This document shows positions 45,237 through 54,008 of a stretch of 64,000 nucleotides of DNA, in pieces (position 1 is the stretch's first letter; each line of letters begins with the position of its first letter). The stretch is from Azospirillum picis. GTDB taxonomy: Bacteria > Pseudomonadota > Alphaproteobacteria > Azospirillales > Azospirillaceae. The notes beneath the pieces are model-generated. The model saw only the letters and a list, made by a program, of their open reading frames with translations. It made no database searches and had not been told where the DNA came from. The position numbers and the translations under genes are program-made. The stretch spans positions 124,001 to 188,000 of the forward strand of contig NZ_JAGINO010000010.1 in assembly GCF_017876115.1 (NCBI RefSeq), read 5' to 3'.

Positions 45237-47204
45237 TCAGTAGGCTCCGGAAGGAAGGGGAGACGGCGCGCCGTTCGCAGCGCCGCCAGCGTAGGATGGG
45301 GTCGGGCCGCTGATCGCCGCCATCGCCTCACGCGCCAGCGCCCGGCCGTCGGCATCAAGCCCGACCGCCTTCAGGGTGGCGGCGATGCGGGCCACCACCA
45401 CCGGCGGCACGCCGGCCGGGCCGGCTTCGCCCAGCAGCAGAAGGGCGGCGGCCACCGTCTCGCCGATCCGGTCGCCCGCAGCGGCCTCGCCCAGCCGCTG
45501 CCAGAGCGCGGGGTCGACGCCGGCGTCGCTGCCGGAAGGAGGGCCGGCGCCGTCGGTCGCCGTCATCCAGGCCTCGTCGGGCACGGCGATGCCCATCGCC
45601 TGCAACAGGGCGAGCTGGCCGGCGATGCGGGCGCGCGCCGGGCCGTCGGCGCCGCGCAGCACCTCGTCGAGCCAGGCGGACAGCGCCTGCGGATCGGCGG
45701 TTCCGCCCCCGCCGCTTCCGGTCATGCTCCGCCCGGTGGCGGCCAACGCCAGTGGCCACAGCCAGGCGCAGTCGGCGGCGCTCCTGCTGCGCAGCGCGAA
45801 ATCGTGCCAGCGTCCCGCTTGGTCGAGCCGTCCCAGCGCATAATAGAGCCGGGCGGCGGCCGGGGCGAGCACCGCCGCGTCGCCGCTCGGCGACAGGCTG
45901 TCGAGCAGCCCGGCGGCGGCGCTGCCGACCGGCCCGGCCGCCAGCCGCGGGTCCACCAGCTCCACCGCCAGCCCGGCCAGCGCGACGCGCCGGCGACCGT
46001 CCATCGCCGCCGCCATCGCCTGGTGCACCAGCGCGCGGGTGCGGGCGCCGCGGTCGCGGCGGGCGAGGTCGGACAGGCGCAGAAGCTCGTCGCCCCTGGG
46101 CGGCACCTGGGCATAGAGATCCAGGAGCTGGCGGGCGTCGAGGAACAGTGCCGCCGCCGCGCGCTCGCCCGCGGCGGCGCGGGTGGACGGGTCGGTCGAG
46201 GGGTTGGTGGCGACGGCGGCCAGAGCCTGCGGGTTCTCCAGCGGCAGGCGGTCGGGCGGCAGGCCGATGCGGGCCATGCGCATCGCGGTGAGCGTCAGGG
46301 CGGGACCGTCGGGATCGCCCGGCCCGGCCAATCCCGGAGCCAATGCCCGCGCCGGCGGCGGCGCGGCACCGGCCAGGGCCTCCCCGATGGGAAGGAAGGG
46401 ATCGGATCTCCCTCCCTCCCGCAGCTTCGCCAGCGCCTGGTCGGCGCCGGCGCGATCGCCGACCCGGGCACGGCAGAGCAGCGCCAGCTTCGTCCAGTAG
46501 GAGGAGGCGAAGCCCTTGCCGCGCTCCAGTGCGCGCTGGCAATCGATGCCGCCGCGCACCAGCTCGGCGTCGGTCAGCGCCCGCGCGGCGGCCTCATCGC
46601 CAGCCAGCGCCGCGGGCAGCAGGGCCGCCAGTTCGGCGGCACCGGCAGGATCGCCGATCCGCGCCAGCTTCTCGACGCGCAGCGCGCCGAAGCGGCGTGG
46701 CGCGGACTCCCCGCCGGCCGCCGGAGAACCGGCGCTGAGCAACAGGCGGCGCTCCAGCGCCTTGGCGGCGGGGGAGGGGGTGTCGACGGGCAGGGCGGCG
46801 ATCAGGGGAAGCAGGTCCGCCCGGCCGATGCCGCGCCAGGGGTCGGCGCCCAGCCCTTGGGGACCGCGCAGCACCCCGGCTCCGTCGGGATCCGGCGGTG
46901 CGGAGGCCTCGCCCCCGGCCGTCCCCGGCGGGGATGCCGGCTGGGCCGCCGGAAGAGCGGGTGCCAGGACGGGCGGTGCCAGGACGGGCGATGGGGCAGG
47001 GGGCGCCAGGGCGGGCAGTGGCGGAGCGGGCTGGGCCGCATCCGGGGTCAGCCGGATCGGCGGCCCGAAGGCCTGCGCGGCGGCGGCAAGGCTCCAGCCG
47101 GCCGCCAGCAGGCCGGCCACCAGCGGTCCGGTCCGCCGGACGGTTCCCGCCGCGACGCTTGCGGCGACGGCCGGTGGCGGCTGCTCAGCGCGGGAAGCGC
47201 TCAT
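45237..47204 (-). CDS. Large exported Ala-rich helical-repeat protein, function unknown
   Basis: Protein of 655 residues with a signal-like N-terminus (VRRTGPLVAGLLAAGWSLAAAAQA), a Pro/Ala linker, and about 500 residues of short alpha-helical pairs rich in Ala, Leu and Arg. Segments such as LIAALPVDTPSPAAKALERRLL, ALSAWLDEVLRG and ARIAGQLALLQAMG look like TPR/Sel1-like solenoid helices without a strict consensus. I do not recognise a specific family; it likely sits in the periplasm as a protein-binding scaffold. It is placed between a conserved small membrane protein (20-bp overlap) and xerD. The start at 47204 is chosen because the earlier in-frame sequence overlaps the small gene more deeply. 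Confidence 0.72.
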   Translation of the reverse strand: MSASRAEQPPPAVAASVAAGTVRRTGPLVAGLLAAGWSLAAAAQAFGPPIRLTPDAAQPAPPLPALAPPAPSPVLAPPVLAPALPAAQPASPPGTAGGEASAPPDPDGAGVLRGPQGLGADPWRGIGRADLLPLIAALPVDTPSPAAKALERRLLLSAGSPAAGGESAPRRFGALRVEKLARIGDPAGAAELAALLPAALAGDEAAARALTDAELVRGGIDCQRALERGKGFASSYWTKLALLCRARVGDRAGADQALAKLREGGRSDPFLPIGEALAGAAPPPARALAPGLAGPGDPDGPALTLTAMRMARIGLPPDRLPLENPQALAAVATNPSTDPSTRAAAGERAAAALFLDARQLLDLYAQVPPRGDELLRLSDLARRDRGARTRALVHQAMAAAMDGRRRVALAGLAVELVDPRLAAGPVGSAAAGLLDSLSPSGDAAVLAPAAARLYYALGRLDQAGRWHDFALRSRSAADCAWLWPLALAATGRSMTGSGGGGTADPQALSAWLDEVLRGADGPARARIAGQLALLQAMGIAVPDEAWMTATDGAGPPSGSDAGVDPALWQRLGEAAAGDRIGETVAAALLLLGEAGPAGVPPVVVARIAATLKAVGLDADGRALAREAMAAISGPTPSYAGGAANGAPSPLPSGAY

Positions 47205-47325
47205 CGGGCAGGACCTTCTCCACCGTCTTCGATGGAGCCGGCAGATCCCACGATGCAAGGAAGACCATGCCACCGGCGATCACCAGCAACAGAAGGACGA
47301 CGAGAATGGAGAGAAACCGGCTCAT
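47185..47325 (-). CDS. 46-residue single-pass membrane protein
   Basis: Small protein MSRFLSILVVLLLLVIAGGM followed by VFLASWDLPAPSKTVEKVLPDERFPR. One strong transmembrane helix (5-25) leaves a periplasmic tail with a WDLPAP motif. A WD(L/I)PAP-type tail after one helix is a pattern I have seen in short conserved proteins next to such loci, and the tail is rich in charged and Pro residues. It precedes the 655-residue gene with a 20-bp overlap, so the two are probably translated together. It could anchor or regulate that periplasmic protein. Confidence 0.7.
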   Translation of the reverse strand: MSRFLSILVVLLLLVIAGGMVFLASWDLPAPSKTVEKVLPDERFPR

Positions 47326-47676
47326 GGCACCAAGGACGCGTTGTGTCGGAAGGACTGTCGGACGGGGCGGGCCTAGCACGGTCGGGGACCGCAGGGCTTG
47401 GGACAAGCAAGGGCATTTCTGCTAAAGCATCCGCGACCCGGCCGCAGCGGCACCCGGCGATCGGGTGCGCCGTCTGGCGGCGGCGGCAGTGTAGCCACAG
47501 GTCGGAGCGGCACGCAACCCGCCCACCGGCCTAATGGAGATGGCCGGCGCGCTTGTGCCGGGTCGGGGCGCGCGGGTATGAGTGATGTCTGTTGCAGCGT
47601 CGTGACGGCCGTCCGGCGGACCTGGCGGGGGCGGAGCAGATGGTGCGGGTGGCACGGGTGCGGATCGGGTGACGTG
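47326..47676. other. Divergent intergenic region upstream of aroK
   Basis: About 351 bases between the small membrane gene and aroK. In-frame ATG at 47578 would extend AroK by 33 Cys/Trp/Arg-rich residues, which is unlikely. No operator-like palindrome of note was seen; the right half is GC-rich. Confidence 0.4.
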
Positions 47677-48357
47677 ATGGGAGTGCGCAAGGCGATGACG
47701 GCCCGGCCGGCCGGAACGGTGGAAGACGCGGAGCCGCTGCTGCCGCGCACCGTGGTGCTGGTCGGGTTGATGGGGGCCGGCAAGAGCGCCATCGGCCGCC
47801 GGCTGGCCTCGCGCCTGCACCTGGCCTTCCGCGATGCCGATACCGAGATCGAGTCCGCGGCCGGTTGCAGCATCGCCGAAATCTTCGCCCGCGACGGCGA
47901 GCCCGTCTTCCGCTCGGTCGAGCGCCGCATCATCACCCGGCTGGTGCGGGACGAGCCGGTCCATATCCTGGCCACCGGCGGCGGTGCCTTCATGGATCCG
48001 GAGACGCGTGCCGCGATCCGCGAGCATGCCGTGTCGGTATGGCTGCGTGCCGAACTCGACGTGCTGGTCGCCCGGACCGCACGGCGCACCCACCGGCCGC
48101 TTCTGAACCAGGGCGACCCGCGCGCCATCCTGGGCCGGCTGATGGAGCAGCGCTACCCCATCTACGCCGAGGCCGACCTGACGGTGGTCAGTGACGAGCA
48201 GCCGCCGGAGGTGACGGTGGAGCTGGTGATCGGTGCGCTGGAGGCGCATTTCGGCGTCGTCCTGCCCCACCGCGGCGGCTCAGGGGGCGGCTCAGGGGGC
48301 GGCTCCGGGGGCGGGCATGGCCGGGGCGGGCGCCCCGGCAAGGCCGATGCCGGCTGA
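47677..48357 (+). CDS. aroK: Shikimate kinase with Gly-rich C-terminal tail
   Basis: Enzyme of 226 residues that phosphorylates shikimate with ATP in aromatic amino acid synthesis. Walker A is [13 protein letters not shown] (GLMGAGKS at 30-37). The shikimate-binding set [32 protein letters not shown] and the lid RTHRPLL are intact, as is the adenine-binding [15 protein letters not shown]. The normal core ends about residue 195; a tail containing (GGSG)3 repeats, then [14 protein letters not shown], is added. ATG 47677 is used; ATG 47695 is also plausible. aroB follows after 48 bases. Confidence 0.95.
   Translation: MGVRKAMTARPAGTVEDAEPLLPRTVVLVGLMGAGKSAIGRRLASRLHLAFRDADTEIESAAGCSIAEIFARDGEPVFRSVERRIITRLVRDEPVHILATGGGAFMDPETRAAIREHAVSVWLRAELDVLVARTARRTHRPLLNQGDPRAILGRLMEQRYPIYAEADLTVVSDEQPPEVTVELVIGALEAHFGVVLPHRGGSGGGSGGGSGGGHGRGGRPGKADAG
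48274..48309 (+). repeat. Tandem 12-bp repeat (3 copies) encoding GGSG in AroK tail
   Basis: Units 48274-48285, 48286-48297 and 48298-48309 are GGC GGC TCA GGG with one TCC variant. They encode a flexible Gly-Ser linker at the end of shikimate kinase, in frame. Confidence 0.9.
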
Positions 48358-48405
48358 CCGCTCGACGCCGTCCTCCACGAAACGCCAGACCTGCGGAACC
48401 ATCCG

Positions 48406-49539
48406 ATGACCATCGCTCCCGCTTCCATCGACACCGTCCGCCTCGACCTCGGCGCCCGCAGCTACGACATCCTGGTCGGCGACGGCGTGCTGGCGGAGGC
48501 CGGCGAGCGGATCGCCGCCGTCACCCGCGGCCGGGCGCCCATCGTGGTGACCGACGCCAACGTGGCGCCGCTGCACCTCGCCACGCTCGACGCGGCGATG
48601 GCGAAGGCCGGGATCGCGCCGCAGCCGGCCATCGTGCTGCCGGCCGGCGAGAAGACGAAGGATTTCGGGCATTTCCAGCAGTTGATGGACGAGGTGCTCG
48701 GCCGTGGGATCGAGCGGTCCACCGTGCTGCTGGCGCTGGGCGGCGGGGTGATCGGCGACATCACCGGCTTCGCCGCCGCCTCCGCGCTGCGCGGCATCGA
48801 TTTCGTCCAGGTCCCGACGACGCTGCTGAGCCAGGTCGACAGCTCGGTCGGCGGCAAGACCGGCATCAACAGCCGGCACGGCAAGAACCTGGTCGGCGCC
48901 TTCCACCAGCCGCGGCTGGTCATCGCCGACACCGCGACCCTCGACACCCTGCCGCGGCGCGAGGTGCTGGCCGGCTATGCCGAGGTGGTGAAGTACGGCC
49001 TGATCCGGCAGCCCGGCTTCTTCTCGTGGCTGGAGGAGAACGGCCACCGCGTGGTCGCGGGCGACAGCGACGCGCGACGCCATGCGGTGACGGTGAGCTG
49101 CCGCGCCAAGGCCGACATCGTCGGCGTCGACGAACGCGAGAGCGGCGACCGCGCGCTGCTGAACCTCGGCCATACCTTCGGCCATGCGCTGGAGGCGGCG
49201 ACCGGCTTCGGCCAGACGCTCCTCCACGGTGAGGCGGTGGCGATCGGCATGGTGCTGGCTTTCGACCTGTCGGTCCGGCTCGGCCTTTGCCCGGCGGCGG
49301 ACGCCGCCCGCGCCCGCGCCCATCTCGCCGCCGTCGGCCTGCCGGTGCGCCCGGCCGACATCGCGGGCGTCGCCTGGGACGTCGACGGGCTGGTGCGCTC
49401 CATGGCCAAGGACAAGAAGGTCCAGGACGGCCGCATCACCTTCATCCTGGCCGACCGCATCGGCAACGCCTTCACCCGCCGCGACGTCGACGCCGCCGCC
49501 GTCCGGGCCGTGCTGGAGGAAGCGGTCGCCCCGGCCTGA
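48406..49539 (+). CDS. aroB: 3-dehydroquinate synthase
   Basis: NAD- and metal-dependent enzyme of 377 residues that converts DAHP to 3-dehydroquinate, the step after DAHP synthase. Signatures: LPAGEKTKDFGHFQQLMDEVLG, ALGGGVIGDITGFAAAS, VPTTLLSQVDSSVGGKTGIN and GKNLVGAFHQP. The metal ligands include Glu in GYAEVVKYGLI and His in LNLGHTFGHALE and LHGEAVAIGM. Paired with aroK upstream, the order found in many proteobacteria. Confidence 0.97.
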   Translation: MTIAPASIDTVRLDLGARSYDILVGDGVLAEAGERIAAVTRGRAPIVVTDANVAPLHLATLDAAMAKAGIAPQPAIVLPAGEKTKDFGHFQQLMDEVLGRGIERSTVLLALGGGVIGDITGFAAASALRGIDFVQVPTTLLSQVDSSVGGKTGINSRHGKNLVGAFHQPRLVIADTATLDTLPRREVLAGYAEVVKYGLIRQPGFFSWLEENGHRVVAGDSDARRHAVTVSCRAKADIVGVDERESGDRALLNLGHTFGHALEAATGFGQTLLHGEAVAIGMVLAFDLSVRLGLCPAADAARARAHLAAVGLPVRPADIAGVAWDVDGLVRSMAKDKKVQDGRITFILADRIGNAFTRRDVDAAAVRAVLEEAVAPA

Positions 49540-49555
49540 ACCTGCATTTGCAGGT
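49540..49555 (+). terminator. Short hairpin after aroB
   Basis: ACCTGC (49540-49545) pairs with GCAGGT (49550-49555) around the ATTT loop, immediately after the aroB stop codon, followed by GGGTT. The 6-bp stem is short, so this is a weak candidate. Confidence 0.35.
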
Positions 49556-49725
49556 GGGTTCCATAGGGGCGAAGGGCGATTGCGCTGGTGCGTGAGGGTA
49601 CAGATATTCCGTTCTATTGACGATCTGTAGTGCAAGCTGACAGAATTGGCGTGCCGCGGTGACACATCGCGGCCGAGTGCATCGTTCGTCCACAAAACCT
49701 GGCCACTTCGAGGGAGAGGGGACAC

Positions 49726-50187
49726 ATGCCGACACGCCGACTGATGCCCGACGTCATCAAGAACCAGACGCTTTCCTGCCTTCCACCCGACGCGACGGCC
49801 CGCGACGCCGCCCTGCTGATGGCCGAGCGGCGCATTGCCGCTGTCCTGGTCACCGAGGGGCGGACGCTGAAGGGGATCGTCACCGAGCGGGACATGACGG
49901 TGCGGGTGGTCGCGGCCGGGCTCGACCCCGACACCACGCCGCTGTCGGTGGTGATGACCGCCGATCCCGACACGCTGGAGCCGTCTGCCGCCGCCATCGC
50001 GGCGCTCGACCTGATGGAGCGTTACCATTACCGCCACCTGCCCATCGCCGTGGATGGCGAGGCGGTCGGCATGGTCTCGATCCGCGACCTGTTCGCCGTG
50101 GTGCGCGCGCATCTCGAGGACGAACTCCGCAGCCGTGAGGCCTACATGTTCGGCTCCGGCTATTCGGCGGACGCCAGCGTCGGCTGA
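49726..50187 (+). CDS. Two-CBS-domain protein
   Basis: Cytoplasmic protein of 153 residues with a pair of CBS motifs: CLPPDATARDAALLMAERRIAAVLV...GIVTERDMTVRVVAAG and VMTADPDTLEPSAAAIAALDLMERYHYRHLPI...GMVSIRDLFAVV. CBS pairs bind adenosine nucleotides and act as energy sensors or regulatory subunits. It is not fused to any enzyme, so the partner is unknown. The start follows a GAGGGAGAGG purine-rich site about 7 bases upstream. Confidence 0.9.
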   Translation: MPTRRLMPDVIKNQTLSCLPPDATARDAALLMAERRIAAVLVTEGRTLKGIVTERDMTVRVVAAGLDPDTTPLSVVMTADPDTLEPSAAAIAALDLMERYHYRHLPIAVDGEAVGMVSIRDLFAVVRAHLEDELRSREAYMFGSGYSADASVG

Positions 50188-50321
50188 CGCGGCGGGGGCG
50201 AGGTTGACGCAAGGGTAATGCTGCGTTGCGGTGGGGCCGGGTTGACCGGGCGCCCGGCCCCACCGATAGTCGATGATACGCCATCCTGGCCGCATGACGG
50301 CCGCCAGACCTGGAAAGCCCG

Positions 50322-50939
50322 ATGTCCGCGACCTCGCTGTCCGCCCCCGCCGAGCGCGAGCCGATCCATACGCGCCGCGTCACCTGCCAGGGGTTCCGCC
50401 GTGCCGACGGGCTGTGGGACATCGAAGGCCACCTGACCGATGTGAAGAGCTACGGCTTCCACACGGAGGAGCGCGGGCATCTCGATCCCGGCACGCCGAT
50501 CCACCAGATGTGGATGCGGCTGACCGTCGACGACAAGCTGACCGTCATGGCGGTGGAGGCGGTGACCCAGGACAGCCCCTATCGCGCCTGCGGCAGCATC
50601 ACGCCGAGCTTCCAGCAACTCGTCGGCCTGCGCGTCGGTCCGGGCTGGACCCGTGCGGTGAAGGAGCGGCTGGGCGGGCCGAAGGGTTGCACCCATCTGG
50701 TCGAGCTGCTCGGCCCGCTGGCGACCACCGCTTTCCAGACCGTCTACCCGATCCTCGCCCGCGAGGCGGCGGAGCGTGCCCGGGCAGCCGGCACGCCGCT
50801 CCCGGACGACGGCAAGCGGCCGGTTCTCCTCAACATGTGCCACATCTTCGACAGCAACGGCGAAGTGGTGCGGAGGAACTGGCCGGCCCACTATACCGGC
50901 GAGGCCGGCGCGGAGCGGCGGGAAGAGGCGGCGGAATGA
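50322..50939 (+). CDS. DUF2889 domain-containing protein
   Basis: Soluble protein of 205 residues with the DUF2889 layout: RRVTCQGFRRADGLWDIEGHLTDVKSY, PIHQMWMRLTVDDKLTVMAVEA, SPYRACGSITPSFQQLVGLRVGPGWTRAVKERLGGPKGCTHLVELLGP. The conserved Cys, His and Gly residues in ACGS and GCTHL suggest a metal or cofactor site. The function is not known. In several proteobacteria it accompanies benzoate or phthalate genes, but none are near here. Confidence 0.88.
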   Translation: MSATSLSAPAEREPIHTRRVTCQGFRRADGLWDIEGHLTDVKSYGFHTEERGHLDPGTPIHQMWMRLTVDDKLTVMAVEAVTQDSPYRACGSITPSFQQLVGLRVGPGWTRAVKERLGGPKGCTHLVELLGPLATTAFQTVYPILAREAAERARAAGTPLPDDGKRPVLLNMCHIFDSNGEVVRRNWPAHYTGEAGAERREEAAE

Positions 50940-50978
50940 GAAGGCCGGCCTGACGGCCGGGCGCTGGTCAGGCGTCGG

Positions 50979-51464
50979 TCAGGCGTCGAACCGGGGAGTT
51001 GCGGGCGCCGGCAACCCGACTGGCGAGGCGGGCGTGGAGAAGGCCGGACCGGCGGCGGGCCTGGCGCCATCGGCCTCCTCCGCGGCGGGCGGCAGTTCGA
51101 AGGGCGTGCCGGCGAACGGGTCGTTGCCGCCATGGCCGGCACGCAGATGCCCATCCTCGGTGCAGGCACGGCGGAAATAGGAGGCGATGAAGACCCTGAC
51201 CGCCGATGTCAGGGTGACGTCGGTCTCGTCGGGCATCATGCCGCGGCGGCGGGCCTGCTCCTCGATCCTCTCCTTGATCTGGGTGCACAGCCGGTTGACG
51301 GTGAAACCCTCCCGCCTGCCGATCTCTTCCAGCGCGTCCCACATCGTCGGCTCCAGCCGCATGCTGGTACGGTGTCCGCCGATCATGATGTTCTGGCTTT
51401 TCAACGGCTCCACGCCCATGCCGGACGAACTCACCCGCTTCTTCTTCGGCCCACGCTTCGCCAT
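50979..51464 (-). CDS. Ribbon-helix-helix domain protein (RHH_4 type)
   Basis: Small predicted DNA-binding protein of 161 residues. The basic start MAKRGPKKKR leads to the RHH core: QNIMIGGHRTSMRLEPTMWDALEEIGRREGFTVNRLCTQI, then LTSAVRVFIASYFRRACTE, as in the RHH_4 family common in Alphaproteobacteria. A Pro/Ala-rich acidic tail follows. Three palindromic sequences lie upstream (51531-51641), consistent with autoregulation. ATG 51464 has AAGGGG 7 bases upstream. It converges with the DUF2889 gene. Confidence 0.87.
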   Translation of the reverse strand: MAKRGPKKKRVSSSGMGVEPLKSQNIMIGGHRTSMRLEPTMWDALEEIGRREGFTVNRLCTQIKERIEEQARRRGMMPDETDVTLTSAVRVFIASYFRRACTEDGHLRAGHGGNDPFAGTPFELPPAAEEADGARPAAGPAFSTPASPVGLPAPATPRFDA

Positions 51465-51530
51465 CCGCAGCCCCTTCCACGAAGCCGCCGGCGGACATGC
51501 GAAGAGTGTGTCCGCCACGGCGCGATACAT

Positions 51531-51641
51531 GGTTGCATGGCGGGTACTGTACTAAACGCTGCGGGAAATGCAACCGAACTCGCGCTGATTACTGCTCCCT
51601 CGCCAGGAAGTCGCGACTTCTGGTTGAATGCATATGTATGC
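51531..51641. promoter_or_regulatory. Cluster of three inverted repeats upstream of the RHH gene
   Basis: GGTTGCAT (51531-51538) and ATGCAACC (51568-51575) are perfect complements 29 bases apart. GAAGTCGCGACTTC (51607-51620) is a perfect 14-bp palindrome. GCATA-TG-TATGC (51630-51641) is a third. On the minus strand TTGCAT (51573-51568), 16 bases, then TACAGT (51551-51546) could be the promoter of the RHH gene, lying inside the first repeat. Farther on (about 51705-51745) the unit GGCAGGGATCGAC is tandemly repeated. Confidence 0.45.
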
Positions 51642-51787
51642 TGTTGCGGCCGGTTCCCGCAACCGTGCCCGGGGGCGCCGAAGGGATCGGCGGCGACCGG
51701 TCGGCAGGCAGGGATCGACGGGCAGGGATCGACAGGCAGGAGGGGCGGGAGCGGGGCCGTGGACCGCGGACCGTGGTGGCCGGGCTT

Positions 51788-52063
51788 TCAGAAGCCGGCT
51801 TCCCCCGGCGCGCCGGTGGTCAGGCCCAGCGCATGGACACGCTCGCGCAGTTCCTCCGCCAGAAGGGCATAGACCATGCGCTGGCGCTCCACCCGCGACT
51901 TGCCGGTGAAGGCGGCGGAGACGACGGTGACGTGGAAATGGGTCTCGCCGGCGGCATCGGCTCCGGCATGACCGGCATGGCGGGCTGAGTCGTCGACGAT
52001 CTCCAGCCGCTCGGGCGTCAATCCGGCGGTCAGCTTCTCGCGGATGCGGGTGGCGTATTCCAT
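51788..52063 (-). CDS. bolA: BolA family protein
   Basis: Protein of 91 residues of the BolA family, which partners monothiol glutaredoxins in iron-sulfur handling and in some cases binds DNA. The class II KH-like fold is seen: [68 protein letters not shown]. The His in THFHV is a candidate cluster ligand. It is divergent from the J-domain gene, an arrangement often found next to cobS in alphaproteobacteria. Confidence 0.92.
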   Translation of the reverse strand: MEYATRIREKLTAGLTPERLEIVDDSARHAGHAGADAAGETHFHVTVVSAAFTGKSRVERQRMVYALLAEELRERVHALGLTTGAPGEAGF

Positions 52064-52252
52064 TGGGGTTCCCTACTGCTTTCGCCGTCGTGCCCGGCGC
52101 CGTGCCCGGTGGCGTGCCCGGTGGCGCGGCATCGCCGGAAAGGAGAGGGTTTCACACCGCTTCTGTCAAGCGCCCGGGTCTGCGGATTACGGATGACGGA
52201 AGCCCGATTCGGCGCGCTTGCCAGAGGCTCCGGCTCTTCCCATACTTGCCCG

Positions 52253-52837
52253 ATGACCAGGAACCGCGCCCGCTCCAGTTACGACAGCTATGCAGCACCG
52301 CGTGCTGCCACCCGTGTGTGCGACCATCCCGATTGCGTGGCCGAAGGCGAATATCGCGCGCCGAAAGGCCGCAACACCCTCAACGAATACTGGTGGTTCT
52401 GCCTGGATCATGTCCGGGAATACAACCGGGCCTGGGACTACTACGCCGGCATGTCGACCGACCAGATCGAGGCCGAGGTGCGGCGCGACACCACCTGGCA
52501 GCGGCCGAGCTGGCCGCTCGGCAAATGGGCGACGCAGGAGCGCTTCATCCGCGACCGCGTGGTCAACGGTTTCAGTTTCGAATTCGGCCGTGAGAACGGC
52601 AAGACGAACGACGAGGAAAAGGCGCATCGCCGCCATCATGCCCGGACAGAGGAGGAAAAGGCGCTGGCGGTGCTGGAACTCACTCCACCTGTGGACTTTG
52701 CCCGCATCAAGGCACGCTATCGGGAACTGGCGAAAAAGCACCATCCTGATGCCAACGGCGGCGACAAGGCGGCGGAAGAACGGTTGAAAGAAATCAATCT
52801 GGCCTACAATACGCTGAAAGCCTGTTATGCTGCCTGA
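52253..52837 (+). CDS. J-domain protein
   Basis: DnaJ-like protein of 194 residues with the J domain at its C-terminus rather than its N-terminus (about 135-194): [42 protein letters not shown], including HPD. The N-terminal half ([46 protein letters not shown]) has a Cys/His zinc-like site (C-x4-C...C-x2-H). Such proteins are found beside cobS in alphaproteobacteria; a role in chelatase assembly is inferred. ATG 52253 is chosen; cobS starts 75 bases after its stop. Confidence 0.9.
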   Translation: MTRNRARSSYDSYAAPRAATRVCDHPDCVAEGEYRAPKGRNTLNEYWWFCLDHVREYNRAWDYYAGMSTDQIEAEVRRDTTWQRPSWPLGKWATQERFIRDRVVNGFSFEFGRENGKTNDEEKAHRRHHARTEEEKALAVLELTPPVDFARIKARYRELAKKHHPDANGGDKAAEERLKEINLAYNTLKACYAA

Positions 52838-52911
52838 AACCCCGTTGGCGGGCCGGGTCAATCCCGCGGCCGCCGGACAACCGACACTCGCTGGAACGTA
52901 AGAAACCACCC

Positions 52912-53916
52912 ATGGCTTCCCAAGGAGCGACCCAGGCCAGCTCGGCCCTGTTCGACCACACGCCCGACACCACCGTCTCGGTGCGCGAGGTCTTCGGCAT
53001 CGACAGCGACATGCAGGTGCCGGCTTTCAGCCAGCGCACGGAGCATGTGCCCGACCTCGACAGCGCCTACCGGTTCGACCGCGATACGACGCTGGCCATC
53101 CTCGCCGGCTTCGCCTTCAACCGCCGCGTCATGGTCCAGGGCTATCACGGCACCGGCAAGTCGACCCACATCGAACAGGTGGCGGCGCGGCTGAACTGGC
53201 CCTGCATCCGCGTCAACCTGGACAGCCACATCAGCCGCATCGATCTTATGGGCAAGGATGCCATCGTGCTGCGCGACGGCGTGCAGGTCACCGAGTACCG
53301 CGAGGGGATGCTGCCCTGGGCGCTGCAGCATGCCTGCGCCATGGTGTTCGACGAGTATGACGCCGGCCGTCCCGACGTGATGTTCGTGATCCAGCGCGTG
53401 CTGGAGGTGGAAGGCAAGCTGACGCTGCTCGACCAGAACCGGGTCATCCGCCCGCATCCGGCCTTCCGCCTGTTCGCCACCGCCAACACCGTCGGCCTCG
53501 GCGACACCACCGGCCTCTACCACGGCACCCAGCAGATCAACCAGGGCCAGATGGACCGCTGGAACATCGTGGCGACCCTGAACTACCTGCCGGTCGACGC
53601 CGAGGTGAAGATCGTCCAGGCCAAGGTGCAGTCCTACGACGACGCCAAGGGCCGCGACACGGTGGCCGCCATGGTGCGCCTGGCCGACCTGACCCGCGCC
53701 GGCTTCATCAACGGCGACATCTCCACGGTCATGAGCCCGCGCACGGTCATCACCTGGGCCGAGAACGCGCGCATCTTCAACGACGTCGCCTTCGCCTTCC
53801 GCATCACCTTCCTCAACAAGTGCGACGAGGTGGAGCGGCCGACGGTCGCCGAATACTACCAGCGCTGCTTCGGCGTCGAGCTGCCCGAGACGGGGGTGCA
53901 GGCGAACCTCGTGTGA
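52912..53916 (+). CDS. cobS: Cobaltochelatase subunit CobS
   Basis: AAA+ ATPase of 334 residues that, with CobT, drives cobalt insertion into hydrogenobyrinic acid a,c-diamide by CobN in the aerobic cobalamin pathway. Walker A is [14 protein letters not shown] (K83), Walker B region [17 protein letters not shown], sensor [14 protein letters not shown]. Further segments [13 protein letters not shown] and [16 protein letters not shown] are specific to CobS. The next expected gene, cobT, is displaced by an inserted cassette. Confidence 0.96.
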   Translation: MASQGATQASSALFDHTPDTTVSVREVFGIDSDMQVPAFSQRTEHVPDLDSAYRFDRDTTLAILAGFAFNRRVMVQGYHGTGKSTHIEQVAARLNWPCIRVNLDSHISRIDLMGKDAIVLRDGVQVTEYREGMLPWALQHACAMVFDEYDAGRPDVMFVIQRVLEVEGKLTLLDQNRVIRPHPAFRLFATANTVGLGDTTGLYHGTQQINQGQMDRWNIVATLNYLPVDAEVKIVQAKVQSYDDAKGRDTVAAMVRLADLTRAGFINGDISTVMSPRTVITWAENARIFNDVAFAFRITFLNKCDEVERPTVAEYYQRCFGVELPETGVQANLV

Positions 53917-53922
53917 AGTCGT

Positions 53923-53962
53923 ATGCCGCGTCCTGTCCTTCGGTGATGTCAGGGCGCGGCAT
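53923..53962. terminator. Hairpin after cobS
   Basis: ATGCCGCG (53923-53930) pairs with CGCGGCAT (53955-53962), and the interior CCTG/CAGG extends the stem. It lies directly between the cobS stop and the left arm of the inserted cassette. It may end the cobS transcript or be part of the original cobS-cobT spacer. Confidence 0.45.
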
Positions 53963-53967
53963 AAAAG

Positions 53968-54004
53968 GACTCACACGGATTTCACGGATTAAAACACGGA
54001 TTTT
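53968..54004 (+). repeat. Left 37-bp inverted-repeat arm of the cassette
   Basis: It contains three CACGGATT units (starting at 53975, 53983 and 53995) and is followed by a fourth ACGGAT whose last two bases begin the ATG start codon of the GxxExxY gene. It differs from the complement of the right arm at three positions. Confidence 0.9.
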
Positions 54005-54008
54005 ACGG

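Noticed and set aside
43857..47534. 1225-codon plus-strand frame across xerD and the 655-residue gene
   Set aside because: It spans several real genes on the other strand and has no recognisable domain; an artefact of high GC.
52838..52911. Search for a cobalamin riboswitch before cobS
   Set aside because: The gap is only 74 bases and lacks the conserved B12-box type sequence.
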